A DNA stretch of 35,834 nt from a virus. The notes under the pieces are model-generated. The model made no database searches. It was not told the DNA's origin and worked only from the letters and a program-made list of their open reading frames with translations. The stretch spans positions 1 to 35,834 of IMG/VR virus record IMGVR_UViG_3300032287_000691; one strand, 5' to 3'. Every line of letters begins with the position of its first letter. Within the stretch, counting starts at the first letter, position 1. Below are positions 1 through 7,813 of this stretch, piece after piece. Position numbers and translations under genes: made by a program.

Positions 1-635
1 AAAATACGTGAATCTTTATTCCAAGAAATTCTACGTGTCTTACCTGAATCAAGTGCACCTTTCAGTACGTTGATAGCGTCTTGATCTTCCCAGATATCAC
101 AATCATCAAACACTAACACATTCTTAGCGTCAGAAAATTTGTACAACTTAGCAAACAAGCCGATACCTGACATAGCACCTTTGACAACTTCAAAGCGAAC
201 TTTCTTGCCTGCAAGTTTATCAAACATGCTAGCTTTTTCCATTTGCAAATTTACACCATGTGACTTACCGATACCTGCAGGACCTGTCACAATCATAGCA
301 CGAATATCGCCGGCAATACATGCACGTGACATTTCATCAAGCACACCGAAACGTGAAGCAATACGGTCCATTGCTTCTGTTTCAGTTTCTTTAACTGCTT
401 CTTTTTTAAACTCTACTGTATTTGCTAACACTTGTTCTCCATTCAAAAATTCAATATCATTAATGTCATCAACAAGGACCTTGACTTCAGGGATGTTGAT
501 TGCGAATTGACCATCATTTTTGACAGTCACATAACTACCTTTTTTACCTGTCTGAAAACCTTTGACAAGTGTAAACTCAGTATTGATTACTGCTTGCTTG
601 CGATAAGAGCCTGAAAGAATGCGAATCGTAGACAT
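1..635 (-). CDS. AAA-type P-loop ATPase, 3' end cut by window edge
   Basis: The frame starts at ATG 633-635 and is open to base 1, giving the first 211 residues; the C-terminus lies outside the window. Residues 118-125 form a Walker A loop (GPAGIGKS) and residues 172-180 a Walker B strand ending in two acidic residues (NVLVFDDCD), so it binds and hydrolyses ATP. The N-terminal ~80 residues are a separate unrecognised segment, followed by a charged linker. This layout resembles AAA/MoxR-like ATPases carried by large T4-like phages, but the actual target is unknown. A strong sigma70-like promoter lies about 30 bases upstream (670-698), so it is probably an early gene. The fold is clear; the function is not. 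Confidence 0.75.
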   Translation of the reverse strand, partial: MSTIRILSGSYRKQAVINTEFTLVKGFQTGKKGSYVTVKNDGQFAINIPEVKVLVDDINDIEFLNGEQVLANTVEFKKEAVKETETEAMDRIASRFGVLDEMSRACIAGDIRAMIVTGPAGIGKSHGVNLQMEKASMFDKLAGKKVRFEVVKGAMSGIGLFAKLYKFSDAKNVLVFDDCDIWEDQDAINVLKGALDSGKTRRISWNKDSRI

Positions 636-669
636 AGTTTCTCCTGTGTGTTAATCAATCAATACAAGT

Positions 670-698
670 ATTATAGCACGAATGCCATTTATTGTCAA
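670..698 (-). promoter_or_regulatory. sigma70-like promoter for the ATPase gene
   Basis: On the minus strand the -35 box TTGACA (693-698) and the -10 box TATAAT (670-675) are both perfect consensus and separated by exactly 17 bases. The -35 begins just after the TAA stop of the upstream gene. The predicted transcript starts near 663 and gives a ~28-base leader to the ATG at 635. It is a host-polymerase type promoter, so expected early. Confidence 0.85.
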
Positions 699-699
699 A

Positions 700-1077
700 T
701 TATGCTACCTTGCGAAAATACTGATAGGGCAAGCCCAGTGTATAAGCCAAATAGTCATCATCACCCTGAGTGTCCTCAGCTTCGTGGATCCAGCGCATTG
801 CTGTTGCACGGTCCTTAGCACCCGAAAACATCAGGTCACTGATACGTTTCTCAAAAGAGAAAACAGCATGTTGCTCTGACGCAACACGGACCTTTTCTTC
901 ACGGTCAATTATCTCACCCAATTCTTTGAATTCGGCCTGAAAGTCTGCTTCGGTCCAAGCAGAAGTATCAATACCTCGGGGACGAATGCCAAACGCATCT
1001 TTATACATATCCCAGTAAATGCTAGAATACTGCTCTAAAGTTGTCAACTCTTCCCAAGATTTGAATTCTGTAGTCAT
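700..1077 (-). CDS. conserved phage hypothetical protein (125 aa)
   Basis: This is a soluble, acidic protein of 125 residues with a good Shine-Dalgarno (AAGGAC) before ATG 1077. The N-terminal part contains a YKDAFGIRPRGIDTS-type segment (about residues 25-40) that I recognise as recurring in small proteins of large phages, but no function is attached to it. The C-terminal half is predicted helical and charged. It has its own consensus promoter (1111-1139), and its stop codon touches the promoter of the next gene, so it looks like a stand-alone early gene. No catalytic motif is visible. Confidence 0.75.
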   Translation of the reverse strand: MTTEFKSWEELTTLEQYSSIYWDMYKDAFGIRPRGIDTSAWTEADFQAEFKELGEIIDREEKVRVASEQHAVFSFEKRISDLMFSGAKDRATAMRWIHEAEDTQGDDDYLAYTLGLPYQYFRKVA

Positions 1078-1110
1078 TTCTAAGTCCTTTTCTTTACTGT
1101 CTAAGATTCT

Positions 1111-1139
1111 ATTATAGCGCCAAATCCATTTATTGTCAA
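1111..1139 (-). promoter_or_regulatory. sigma70-like promoter for the 125-aa gene
   Basis: TTGACA (1134-1139) and TATAAT (1111-1116) are separated by 17 bases on the minus strand. The TGA stop codon of the upstream 70-aa gene is embedded in the -35 hexamer. Predicted start near 1104, leaving a ~27-base leader. Confidence 0.85.
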
Positions 1140-1348
1140 ATTTTGGCTATCAAATTAGCATGAATTTCGTTCATTTCCGACTGCTCTACGTAGAAATCGG
1201 ATCTAGGATCATAGTATTGGCCTTCTTTGTTGTCATAATACAACACTCTTCCGGAGAAATTGAACGGACCTTCTAGACCCTGACGAGGACCATATTTGGT
1301 ACGCATTTCATCCATCTGATACTTGTCAGCAACAACTTTGTAACCCAT
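1136..1348 (-). CDS. small hypothetical protein (70 aa)
   Basis: The ATG at 1346-1348 has AAGGAG six to seven bases upstream, so it is preferred over the in-frame TTG two codons earlier. The product (begins MGYKVVADKYQ) is small, soluble and charged with several Tyr/Asp-rich stretches; I do not recognise it. It sits behind its own promoter (1379-1407), and its stop codon lies within the next promoter's -35 box, the same compact layout as its neighbours. Probably an early accessory protein; no function can be assigned. Confidence 0.7.
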   Translation of the reverse strand: MGYKVVADKYQMDEMRTKYGPRQGLEGPFNFSGRVLYYDNKEGQYYDPRSDFYVEQSEMNEIHANLIAKI

Positions 1349-1378
1349 GAACAACTCCTTTTGACTGAATAAGACTCT

Positions 1379-1407
1379 ATTGTAGCACAGTGTCCAATTA
1401 ATGTCAA
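1379..1407 (-). promoter_or_regulatory. sigma70-like promoter for the 70-aa gene
   Basis: TTGACA (1402-1407) and TACAAT (1379-1384), 17-base spacer, minus strand. It lies directly after the TAA stop of the upstream 236-aa gene. Predicted start near 1372. Confidence 0.8.
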
Positions 1408-1408
1408 A

Positions 1409-2119
1409 TTATAGCAGGCCCTTCTCTTTACGAAATTCCAGTTGTCTTTCAACATACCTATCATATTGTCGGTGAGCATGATCGGACATTGTTTTGTTTG
1501 TAATAGTTTCTAATAAATGTTTTATTTTGTCTGGATTATTTACTATATCTTTAAAATTAATACGGTACAATGAGCCATGAAAGTGTTTGGAACATTCAGC
1601 TAACCATTTATTAAATGATTGTAAGTAACCAGTATAATATCCATTTTTTATACTATGATGATTTATTAAAAGTTTTTCTTGTTCTTTATTGAGTTTTTTA
1701 AGGTCTGATATAGAAAACAACTCATTAGATAATTGAGTAAAATAAGGAATACTAGCCGGTTGTTTGTGATAATGATTTGCATTAATAAAAAATAAATCAT
1801 CATCATCTGCGTGAATGGAAATTAACTTATAATCTAATTTGCAATTATAAAGTTTTTGTAGATCCGGAGAATCTACTAATGGTGCGATACTATTGATATT
1901 AGCAATGATATTATATTTTTCGGGGTTTTTATTACCTCTAGCAGATAATATAGACAATCCTGGTTTAGATTGTAAATATTTTCTATAATACCAATGACTA
2001 GTCCCGTCATCAAAATCCATATCGATATCATCATCCGATAATATATAGACCAATATACTTTTAATAAATTGGCCTGATGCACCTCCGGGATATATTACAC
2101 CATATACTATATTACCCAA
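1409..2119 (-). CDS. hypothetical protein, possibly sulfotransferase-like (236 aa)
   Basis: The only sensible start is a TTG at 2117-2119 that overlaps the stop region of the upstream UvsY-like gene, with GGAAG about nine bases before it; no ATG lies near the conserved N-terminus. The first residues carry a glycine-rich turn after a beta strand (VIYPGGASGQFIKS), as in P-loop-type sulfotransferase-like phage proteins. The C-terminus is a basic helix. A similar N-terminal pattern (CYMGGTCGDLV) occurs in the 176-aa protein at 27387-27917, so the two may be distant paralogs. Base composition is more AT-rich than the recombination genes beside it, which fits an inserted accessory gene. The assignment is weak. 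Confidence 0.5.
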   Translation of the reverse strand: MGNIVYGVIYPGGASGQFIKSILVYILSDDDIDMDFDDGTSHWYYRKYLQSKPGLSILSARGNKNPEKYNIIANINSIAPLVDSPDLQKLYNCKLDYKLISIHADDDDLFFINANHYHKQPASIPYFTQLSNELFSISDLKKLNKEQEKLLINHHSIKNGYYTGYLQSFNKWLAECSKHFHGSLYRINFKDIVNNPDKIKHLLETITNKTMSDHAHRQYDRYVERQLEFRKEKGLL

Positions 2120-2573
2120 TTGATATATCTTCCATTCCGGCTGTGCGTAGTTTTACAATGTGACCCATCTGCCACTGTTTAGCTTCTAGACCCTTTAATA
2201 TACCAAGCCATGTATTGCGTAATAGTGCGACTTCATTAATCAATACTTCAAAGTCAATCACTTCATCTTCACCATCAACATACTTTTCAGCGTCACGGCT
2301 TGTTAATGCCCTATTGTACGCTTCTAAATATTTTTGAAAATGCTTTCTGCGAATTTTTCGTAGTTGAATATTAAGATAGTTCAACACCGCTTCAATCTCT
2401 TGTAGTTGATTGAAACGATGTTCAGTAATACCGGGAATAGCGGCAATGTTCTTTTCAACATTACCGTATACCTTTACTTCTTTTTTTGCTGAAATTAATT
2501 CGGTCTCATAGTGTGTTATGAAATCGGGTATCACAGCTAGATCGACTGTGATCCTTGTATACCAATTTGACAT
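2112..2573 (-). CDS. uvsY: UvsY-like recombination mediator
   Basis: The protein is 153 residues, close to T4 UvsY (137). It is helical and charged with a basic central segment (LRKIRRKHFQKYLEAY, about residues 70-85) that could bind single-stranded DNA, and it ends in GLEAKQWQMGHIVKLRTAGME, which resembles the C-terminal pattern of UvsY proteins (a helix leading into an aromatic/basic ...KHI..MR.FEAG segment in T4). The location, one gene downstream of uvsX in the same coupled operon, supports this. UvsY loads UvsX onto gp32-coated single strands during recombination-dependent replication. Its start follows the stop of the upstream acidic gene directly (TAAATG). The name rests on pattern and context, not an alignment. 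Confidence 0.62.
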   Translation of the reverse strand: MSNWYTRITVDLAVIPDFITHYETELISAKKEVKVYGNVEKNIAAIPGITEHRFNQLQEIEAVLNYLNIQLRKIRRKHFQKYLEAYNRALTSRDAEKYVDGEDEVIDFEVLINEVALLRNTWLGILKGLEAKQWQMGHIVKLRTAGMEDISIG

Positions 2574-2825
2574 TTAATTCCAATCGTCTTGGTCTTCGTC
2601 TTCTTCATATTCTTCGTAGTCATCTTCAACATCATGTTGTTCAGCGTAACCTTTCAATGCCTTAAGCACATCTTTGTCACCCCTGAACGAATCTTTAATG
2701 TCGTCAGCTTCGTAGTTGTTATCAATCAACAAATTAATTAATGTGTCTGCGGCATCACTACGTTCATTCAAATCAATGTGGGAACGTAGTGCGTCCCAAA
2801 CTTCTGCAACAAAATCTAAACTCAT
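2574..2825 (-). CDS. conserved acidic protein next to uvsX (83 aa)
   Basis: Translation is coupled to uvsX by a TAATG overlap at 2825. The protein has a helical first half (MSLDFVAEVWDALRSHIDLN) and a very acidic tail of about 18 residues rich in Asp, Glu and Tyr. Acidic tails are common in phage proteins that touch single-strand binding proteins or mimic DNA. I recall similar small proteins beside uvsX in T4-like phages of aquatic bacteria but can name no function. The position between uvsX and the uvsY-like gene suggests a recombination role. Confidence 0.7.
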   Translation of the reverse strand: MSLDFVAEVWDALRSHIDLNERSDAADTLINLLIDNNYEADDIKDSFRGDKDVLKALKGYAEQHDVEDDYEEYEEDEDQDDWN

Positions 2826-3889
2826 TATGCAACATCCTCCTCCGATGATACATTACTTATCTTTGTTGTTGATTTTTGTGAATACTCAGTCATAACTTTG
2901 TCTAAGCATCCATCTGTATTTGCTTCCCATGCTTTACGAAACTTCTTAATGATTTCACCATCAAGTGTTGTATACACAAGACTGTTGCCTTCTTTTTTAA
3001 CAAGTTCAGCCTTCTCAATCATATCTAATAATCCTGAGTAAGGACTCATACCTGTTTCGTAAGGGATCTTAACTTGTACAGATTCAAATGGTTTTGCATA
3101 ACGAGTTTTCATAATCTTACATGCCGCACGAATACCTCGCACATCACTGATCTTATTACCATCTTCATCTTCTTTAAGTTTCAGTTTCTTCATAGCAACA
3201 ACAATACTTGATGCATAAACGAAACCTTGACCACCACTGATTTTGTCATCTGGATCAAACATATCTTGTGAAGCATATGTGTGATTAGTAGCGACCAAGC
3301 CAATGCCTAGTGAGCCAAACATATTAACACAGTTACGAACAAGTGCTGTTAGTGCTTTAGGCTTACGACCCATGTCACCTTTCATATCACCTGCTTCAAA
3401 CTGATTAACGTCGGTTGGAGTTAACAACATGCCCAATGAATCAATTACAAACAATACCTTAGGACGTTCTGTTTCTGGTAGTGCTTTATAATCTTTAACG
3501 AACATAGAAATAGTTTTTCCTACTTCGTCAATCATAGCCATATTAAGTTTTAACAATTTACTTTCATCAGTAGATACACCTAGCGCATGTAGCCATGCTT
3601 CATCTAGTGCGTTTTCTGAATCTACTAATACTACAAAGATTCCTTGTTGTTGTGCGTGTCTAACGAGGTTTCCTGAGCAGATGAATGATTTGCCTGCTCC
3701 TGACTCTCCGGCAAAGACAGTAACTTTACCAAGAGGTACGCCTTTATTAAAATCACCACTAATGAGATAGTTGAGAGCATAATTTCCTGTCGAGATCCAA
3801 TCAGTAGGATCGTTAAATCCTATTGATAGACCTTCAATACTTTTTGTAATATCTTTTCTAAATTTAGAAATGTCGAATGGTTTTGCCAT
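2825..3889 (-). CDS. uvsX: UvsX, RecA-like recombinase
   Basis: This 354-residue RecA/UvsX-family protein has Walker A GESGAGKS (61-68), a catalytic Glu in the VDSENALDE segment (90-97), Walker B VLFVID (145-150) and the ATNHTY segment corresponding to the RecA signalling motif. It forms filaments on single-stranded DNA and drives strand exchange for recombination-dependent replication and repair. Its length and the phage context fit UvsX rather than host RecA. AAGGATTATA precedes the ATG at 3889. The downstream genes (83 aa, UvsY-like) are coupled; gp32 lies just upstream. No motif is missing. Confidence 0.93.
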   Translation of the reverse strand: MAKPFDISKFRKDITKSIEGLSIGFNDPTDWISTGNYALNYLISGDFNKGVPLGKVTVFAGESGAGKSFICSGNLVRHAQQQGIFVVLVDSENALDEAWLHALGVSTDESKLLKLNMAMIDEVGKTISMFVKDYKALPETERPKVLFVIDSLGMLLTPTDVNQFEAGDMKGDMGRKPKALTALVRNCVNMFGSLGIGLVATNHTYASQDMFDPDDKISGGQGFVYASSIVVAMKKLKLKEDEDGNKISDVRGIRAACKIMKTRYAKPFESVQVKIPYETGMSPYSGLLDMIEKAELVKKEGNSLVYTTLDGEIIKKFRKAWEANTDGCLDKVMTEYSQKSTTKISNVSSEEDVA

Positions 3890-3900
3890 TATAATCCTTA

Positions 3901-4131
3901 TTATTTGTGTATGCCGTTAGTATATACACTAAACGTTTGTTTGTCTAGCATATCTGGACATTTTTCTGTGAGAATGTCAATTTCCCAGTCATTAGGGAAA
4001 TGTCGTAGTGCGGCCCTTGCGCGGTCTCTGATTAAACTCGGTACACGTGGTGTACGACCAGGATCACACAATTCCTCTAATAATTTTTTACCGGCTTTTA
4101 TAGCACGATAACGTTCGTCTGGTAATGTCAT
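3901..4131 (-). CDS. BPSL0761-like small conserved protein (76 aa)
   Basis: The N-terminus reads MTLPDERYRAIKAGKKLLEE and continues with a DPGRTPRVP segment and RARAALRHFP. This matches the pattern I know for a small family found in Burkholderia-type genomes (T-PDERYRA ... DP..TPRVP ... LRHYP), often named after BPSL0761. Function is unknown. It is soluble, with a basic middle. Between gp32 and uvsX it may have been captured into the recombination operon, and it supports a betaproteobacterial host. The recognition is from memory. Confidence 0.65.
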   Translation of the reverse strand: MTLPDERYRAIKAGKKLLEELCDPGRTPRVPSLIRDRARAALRHFPNDWEIDILTEKCPDMLDKQTFSVYTNGIHK

Positions 4132-4148
4132 AGTGTTATCCTAAGATA

Positions 4149-4162
4149 GGGGCCGAAGCCCC
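4149..4162 (-). terminator. GC hairpin with UUCG loop after gp32
   Basis: A five-pair GC stem (GGGGC/GCCCC) closed by a TTCG tetraloop lies between the gp32-like gene and the next gene. On the minus strand it is followed by TATCTTA, a poor U-tract, so it is more likely a partial attenuator or 3' RNA-stabilising hairpin than a full terminator. Confidence 0.55.
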
Positions 4163-4170
4163 CATTATGA

Positions 4171-5169
4171 TTAAGACTTGTTTTGTCTAGCACGAATCAT
4201 TGCTAGGATGTCTTGTGCTTTGTCACTACTTGTTGCTTTTGGAACTTCGATTGGAGCAGTTGCTGTCGCAGTTGCTTCTTCATCCCAAGGTGCATTTGAT
4301 GACTCTGCTACGGGTGCTGTTGCGGGTGCTCTAGTTTCAGTAGTAGCTGGTTGTTTTTCCGCTGTCGCTCCTGCAGGTGCCTCAACACCATATGGACGAT
4401 AATATGCACCCCAACGTTCAACATCATATGGTTGACCGTCTACTGATGCTTCAAACATTTCCTTGATAATACGCAATTCTGCTTCACCGGGCTTCTTAGG
4501 CAAGAAGTCTGCCAAGTTGAATAAGCCGTGTGCTTCAATTGCTGATGCCTCTGCTTCTGATAACGCAGATTCTTTACGTGCCCAATTACTTGTTGAGTAA
4601 TCAGCATAACCACCTTTACTTGTTTTCTTAATATTGAAATCAAGACCACGCAAGTAATCTGTTGGCAATTCTTCCATCTCTGGATCCATCAAACTTGATT
4701 TGATGATAGTAAAGATTTGTGGACTGATAACAAATCTACGAATTGGATTCGCAGGAACTTTGTCATCACCTAATGGGTTTTGTTTTACAAAACCTTGGAA
4801 GAGATAACTACGCTTCTTCCAATACTTGTTTGCCATTTCTTTCAATGTTTCGTCTTTATACCAAGGACGAACTTCTGCCAAGATAGGGCAACTGTCACCA
4901 TACATTTCTACGCATGGTACTTGAACGTCAATACGCTTAACGTTTGGATCGCCCTTAACGCCATTGAATGGCAATTTAATGATTTGACGCTCAACCCAGA
5001 AGAATTCATTCTTACTGTTGCCATCTGGCAAGAAACGAATTGTGGCTGTTGTGCCTTCGTCTATATTCCAGTGGGGGTAGATTGAGTTATCTGATTGGGT
5101 GTTAGAACCCTTTTGCTGTCTGTTTTCTTGTGCCGATATACGGGCACGAATGTCTGCTAATGATGCCAT
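4171..5169 (-). CDS. gp32-like single-stranded DNA binding protein
   Basis: The 332-residue protein has the gp32 layout of T4-like phages: a short basic N-terminus (MASLADIRARISAQENRQQ), a core OB-like domain with many aromatic and basic residues (WNIDEGTTATIRFLPDG, FFWVERQI), paired Cys residues in VPCVEMYGDSCPI that may belong to the zinc site, and a long Ala/Thr/Glu-rich flexible tail (about 265-332) of the kind that recruits partner proteins. It coats single-stranded DNA at forks and recombination sites. It is led by its own promoter (5245-5273) and sits upstream of uvsX and uvsY, its known partners. The zinc ligands are not certain. Confidence 0.85.
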   Translation of the reverse strand: MASLADIRARISAQENRQQKGSNTQSDNSIYPHWNIDEGTTATIRFLPDGNSKNEFFWVERQIIKLPFNGVKGDPNVKRIDVQVPCVEMYGDSCPILAEVRPWYKDETLKEMANKYWKKRSYLFQGFVKQNPLGDDKVPANPIRRFVISPQIFTIIKSSLMDPEMEELPTDYLRGLDFNIKKTSKGGYADYSTSNWARKESALSEAEASAIEAHGLFNLADFLPKKPGEAELRIIKEMFEASVDGQPYDVERWGAYYRPYGVEAPAGATAEKQPATTETRAPATAPVAESSNAPWDEEATATATAPIEVPKATSSDKAQDILAMIRARQNKS

Positions 5170-5244
5170 GATTTAATTTCCTTATAAATTGAGATGGTCT
5201 CGTTTTAATGTCGCTACTCCCAATGAGTAACTAACACAAGAGTA

Positions 5245-5273
5245 AGTATAGCATTACTTTCTTCTCATGTCAA
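5245..5273 (-). promoter_or_regulatory. sigma70-like promoter for the gp32/uvsX operon
   Basis: TTGACA (5268-5273) and TATACT (5245-5250) with a 17-base spacer. The predicted start near 5238 leaves a leader of about 70 bases before the gp32 ATG, longer than for the other promoters of this type. Confidence 0.75.
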
Positions 5274-5274
5274 T

Positions 5275-5285
5275 AGTATTTATGC
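5275..5285 (-). promoter_or_regulatory. T4-type late promoter box (candidate)
   Basis: GCATAAATACT matches the T4 late consensus TATAAATACT at nine of ten positions over the core. It lies directly before the -35 box of the gp32 promoter, so the operon could be read both early and late. Confidence 0.45.
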
Positions 5286-5295
5286 CAGATATGGT

Positions 5296-5320
5296 AAACC
5301 TCACCTTTTAAGTGAGGTTT
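5296..5320. terminator. hairpin between the 820-aa gene and gp32
   Basis: A nine-pair perfect stem (AAACCTCAC/GTGAGGTTT) with a seven-base loop lies just after the stop of the 820-aa gene. The T-run is on the plus-strand side (TTTTT after the stem); on the minus strand the stem is followed by ACC. It probably ends or weakens readthrough from the late gene and may block antisense transcription. Confidence 0.6.
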
Positions 5321-5328
5321 TTATGAAC

Positions 5329-7791
5329 TTATTTACCCAATAATCGCTTGATTGCGTCTAGGTCTTCTTGTCCTTCTGGCAATACACCTATAGGGCCTGT
5401 TTTACGATAAGGGGTAGATTGCTTCATAGTATCCATTCGACTCTTTGTCAAAGTGCCTTTTTTACCTGCTCTATCTGTTTTATAAACATCGTCAGGGCCT
5501 GCCAATGTTCTGTTACCTAATCTATCAAAACTCTGTGCCTTGCCAGTATTATATCTATGTTGTATTGTGATTCTTCTTAAAGCATCCATAGCATCCCCAA
5601 TAGAATTGAATGTGGCTTTAATATCACCATCATACTCGCCTGACTTATCTTCAAAATCCACAGCGATTTCACCAGTTTTTAGATTATGTTCTATTGTACC
5701 ATATGCATAATACCCGCCTTCACGGTCATCAAACTCGTATCTTTCAATATTAGGATCAGATGAATCATCTTGATGCCATCCATGTAAATTGCCAATTGCT
5801 TTGGCAAAGTTTCCTTCACCTTCTGCTACAGCTTGCGGAGCCATACCAATAAAGTTTTCATTAGCACCAACTAGTTTACCGATATTGTTATTCTTAACTT
5901 TCTCGGTTGGACCTAATTGACCCACACGCTTTTGATTAGCATCTAAACCTTCGTCAACTTCTTCTTCTTTATTACTATACTTGGCACGGATGTTTTGCAT
6001 TTTCTTTTCACTAGCATGTTCTTGACCAGCTTTGCGTAATGCGTCCATACCATCTTTACCATACTTCTTATCGCCCAAGTATGCTTGTAGTGCGCTTTCA
6101 TCTACTTCTTTTTCGTTAGGCTTAGCCATATTTGGTTTACCATGTTGTGCATGTGATGGGATGCCGGCTTTCTTTTGTAAGTCTTTTAATAAATCTTCAT
6201 CACTACCGTGACCTAACTTGTTCAATACTTTGCCACCGACATTCTTAATAGTGTCAATAATACCTTCATCAACACCACCCAATGATTGTTCAACTTGTCT
6301 GATCCAACCGCTAACATCACTAGAACCAATTTCATCAGTATCACCAACAAAATCAGCGACATCATTAATTGCTTGCAAAACTTTAACAGGGCCAAACTTC
6401 TGTAACAAATCTTGGCGTTGCATTAATATTCTGCGAGTGATAGCGCCGGCTACTGGATCGTTGTCCTCACCTTCAGGAATGCCAATTGGATTGTTGCTTG
6501 TTAGGCTTTCATCTTCGTCTACTAGATTACCTTCATCTTTTGCTCTCTGTAACATAGCAATTCTATCTCTAAAACCTTTTATACCTGATTTGATATTTGC
6601 GGCATCTGCTTTATCACCATAGTTAGCTTTTTTCAAATGCTTCAATGTAGTTTGTGCTTGATGACTTTGAGGTGTACCATCTTCGCCCTCATCTAAATCA
6701 TCTGCTGGAGCATCTTCAGCACCACCTTCACCTGCATCGCCAGGAGTCAATACATCTTCTTCTTCGCTAGCTTCACCACCATCGCCACCTTCAATTAAGC
6801 TATCAGCCCATTCAGCTAATGCACTAACTTCTTTCATCTCACCTAAGTTTTTTTGTAACTTAGATAATATTGGCATTACACTTTCAATACGTGGATCTAA
6901 AGTTTCTTGCACAAACAATTCATTTAGATTTGTTTCTTCAACTTCATCTTCCATCAATGTAGGTGTCCATGATTCAAAGTACGCTTCGTAACCACGTTTA
7001 CCAGTCATTCTACTTAATGACTCACGCAAGCCTTGATAGTGATTGATTGCTTCATTAACTAATTTTTGTGCTGATTCGTTGAATTGACCATTACGTGTAG
7101 CACGGACAAAGCCAGCCATCTTTTGATATTCTTCACATAGACTTTGAATGTGTCCCCAACGATCATCGTTAACTTTTCCACCTTCTGCGATATGTCTAGC
7201 ATATACTCGGGCAATGCCTGGCTTCTTAGTGTCAAGTAAGAATCTCTCACCCATTTGATTCTCTAGGAAAATCTTGTTGATGTTACGATAACGTTGTTCA
7301 CCTTCTTCGATTTGACGACTGTGTTCAATAACAATCTTAACGCTAGGTATATTGTCGCTGTAACTGCGACTCTTACCCATTGCGTGGTAACCTTCTGATA
7401 TTTTGTCTTTTTTGTTCATGTGTTCTCTCCGTGCCATATCGCCCTCTAAATGGGATCTGTCTTTTAATTTCCAACTTAATTGATTGTGCATTGCCCAAGA
7501 CTTTAATTGTTTCAGTAATCCAGTCCAACTATCATCGTATCCTATATCAGGAGTTGATCCAGCTGGGCTTTCTGTTACGTCATCACTATAGTAAACAGTT
7601 AATGCATGATTGTCATCAATCGTAGCAAAAACAGTTCCGTAATCTTTACCGTCCTTACTAAAAGTAAATTTGAATACGTCAGCTTCATCTTCTACTGGAG
7701 TCACATTTCCTGTAGCATCCAATGGTTTTGGCTTGTATTTTGATAGTCTTTTGTAAAGTTGTCGGTTTAATGTTTCTGAGTTAATTGGCAT
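5329..7791 (-). CDS. large acidic structural-type protein (820 aa)
   Basis: The protein begins with a small folded domain (about 1-110), followed by a region (about 145-290) with SVKIVIEHSRQIEEGEQRYR, GERFLLDTKKPGIARVYARH and FVRATRNGQFNES. I recognise this region from T4-like phages of aquatic bacteria, where it sits among virion genes. The middle (about 330-470) is low-complexity and rich in Glu, Asp and Gly; the C-terminal third holds another compact domain (about 655-750) and ends EDLDAIKRLLGK. It follows the terminase gene and has a late-type box (7799-7806) directly before its ATG, with no clear Shine-Dalgarno. A virion or head-interior role is inferred from these facts; no enzyme motif is seen. 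Confidence 0.6.
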   Translation of the reverse strand: MPINSETLNRQLYKRLSKYKPKPLDATGNVTPVEDEADVFKFTFSKDGKDYGTVFATIDDNHALTVYYSDDVTESPAGSTPDIGYDDSWTGLLKQLKSWAMHNQLSWKLKDRSHLEGDMARREHMNKKDKISEGYHAMGKSRSYSDNIPSVKIVIEHSRQIEEGEQRYRNINKIFLENQMGERFLLDTKKPGIARVYARHIAEGGKVNDDRWGHIQSLCEEYQKMAGFVRATRNGQFNESAQKLVNEAINHYQGLRESLSRMTGKRGYEAYFESWTPTLMEDEVEETNLNELFVQETLDPRIESVMPILSKLQKNLGEMKEVSALAEWADSLIEGGDGGEASEEEDVLTPGDAGEGGAEDAPADDLDEGEDGTPQSHQAQTTLKHLKKANYGDKADAANIKSGIKGFRDRIAMLQRAKDEGNLVDEDESLTSNNPIGIPEGEDNDPVAGAITRRILMQRQDLLQKFGPVKVLQAINDVADFVGDTDEIGSSDVSGWIRQVEQSLGGVDEGIIDTIKNVGGKVLNKLGHGSDEDLLKDLQKKAGIPSHAQHGKPNMAKPNEKEVDESALQAYLGDKKYGKDGMDALRKAGQEHASEKKMQNIRAKYSNKEEEVDEGLDANQKRVGQLGPTEKVKNNNIGKLVGANENFIGMAPQAVAEGEGNFAKAIGNLHGWHQDDSSDPNIERYEFDDREGGYYAYGTIEHNLKTGEIAVDFEDKSGEYDGDIKATFNSIGDAMDALRRITIQHRYNTGKAQSFDRLGNRTLAGPDDVYKTDRAGKKGTLTKSRMDTMKQSTPYRKTGPIGVLPEGQEDLDAIKRLLGK

Positions 7792-7798
7792 GATAATA

Positions 7799-7806
7799 TA
7801 TTTATC
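7799..7806 (-). promoter_or_regulatory. T4-type late promoter box (candidate)
   Basis: GATAAATA lies 7 bases before the start codon of the 820-aa gene. The core ATAAATA is a match; the following bases (TATT) are less typical. Confidence 0.4.
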
Positions 7807-7813
7807 TTATCTG

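Noticed and set aside
139-510. Plus-strand ORFs opposite the main genes
   Set aside because: They lie antisense to well-supported minus-strand genes, have no ribosome sites or recognisable domains, and composition is that of complementary codons.
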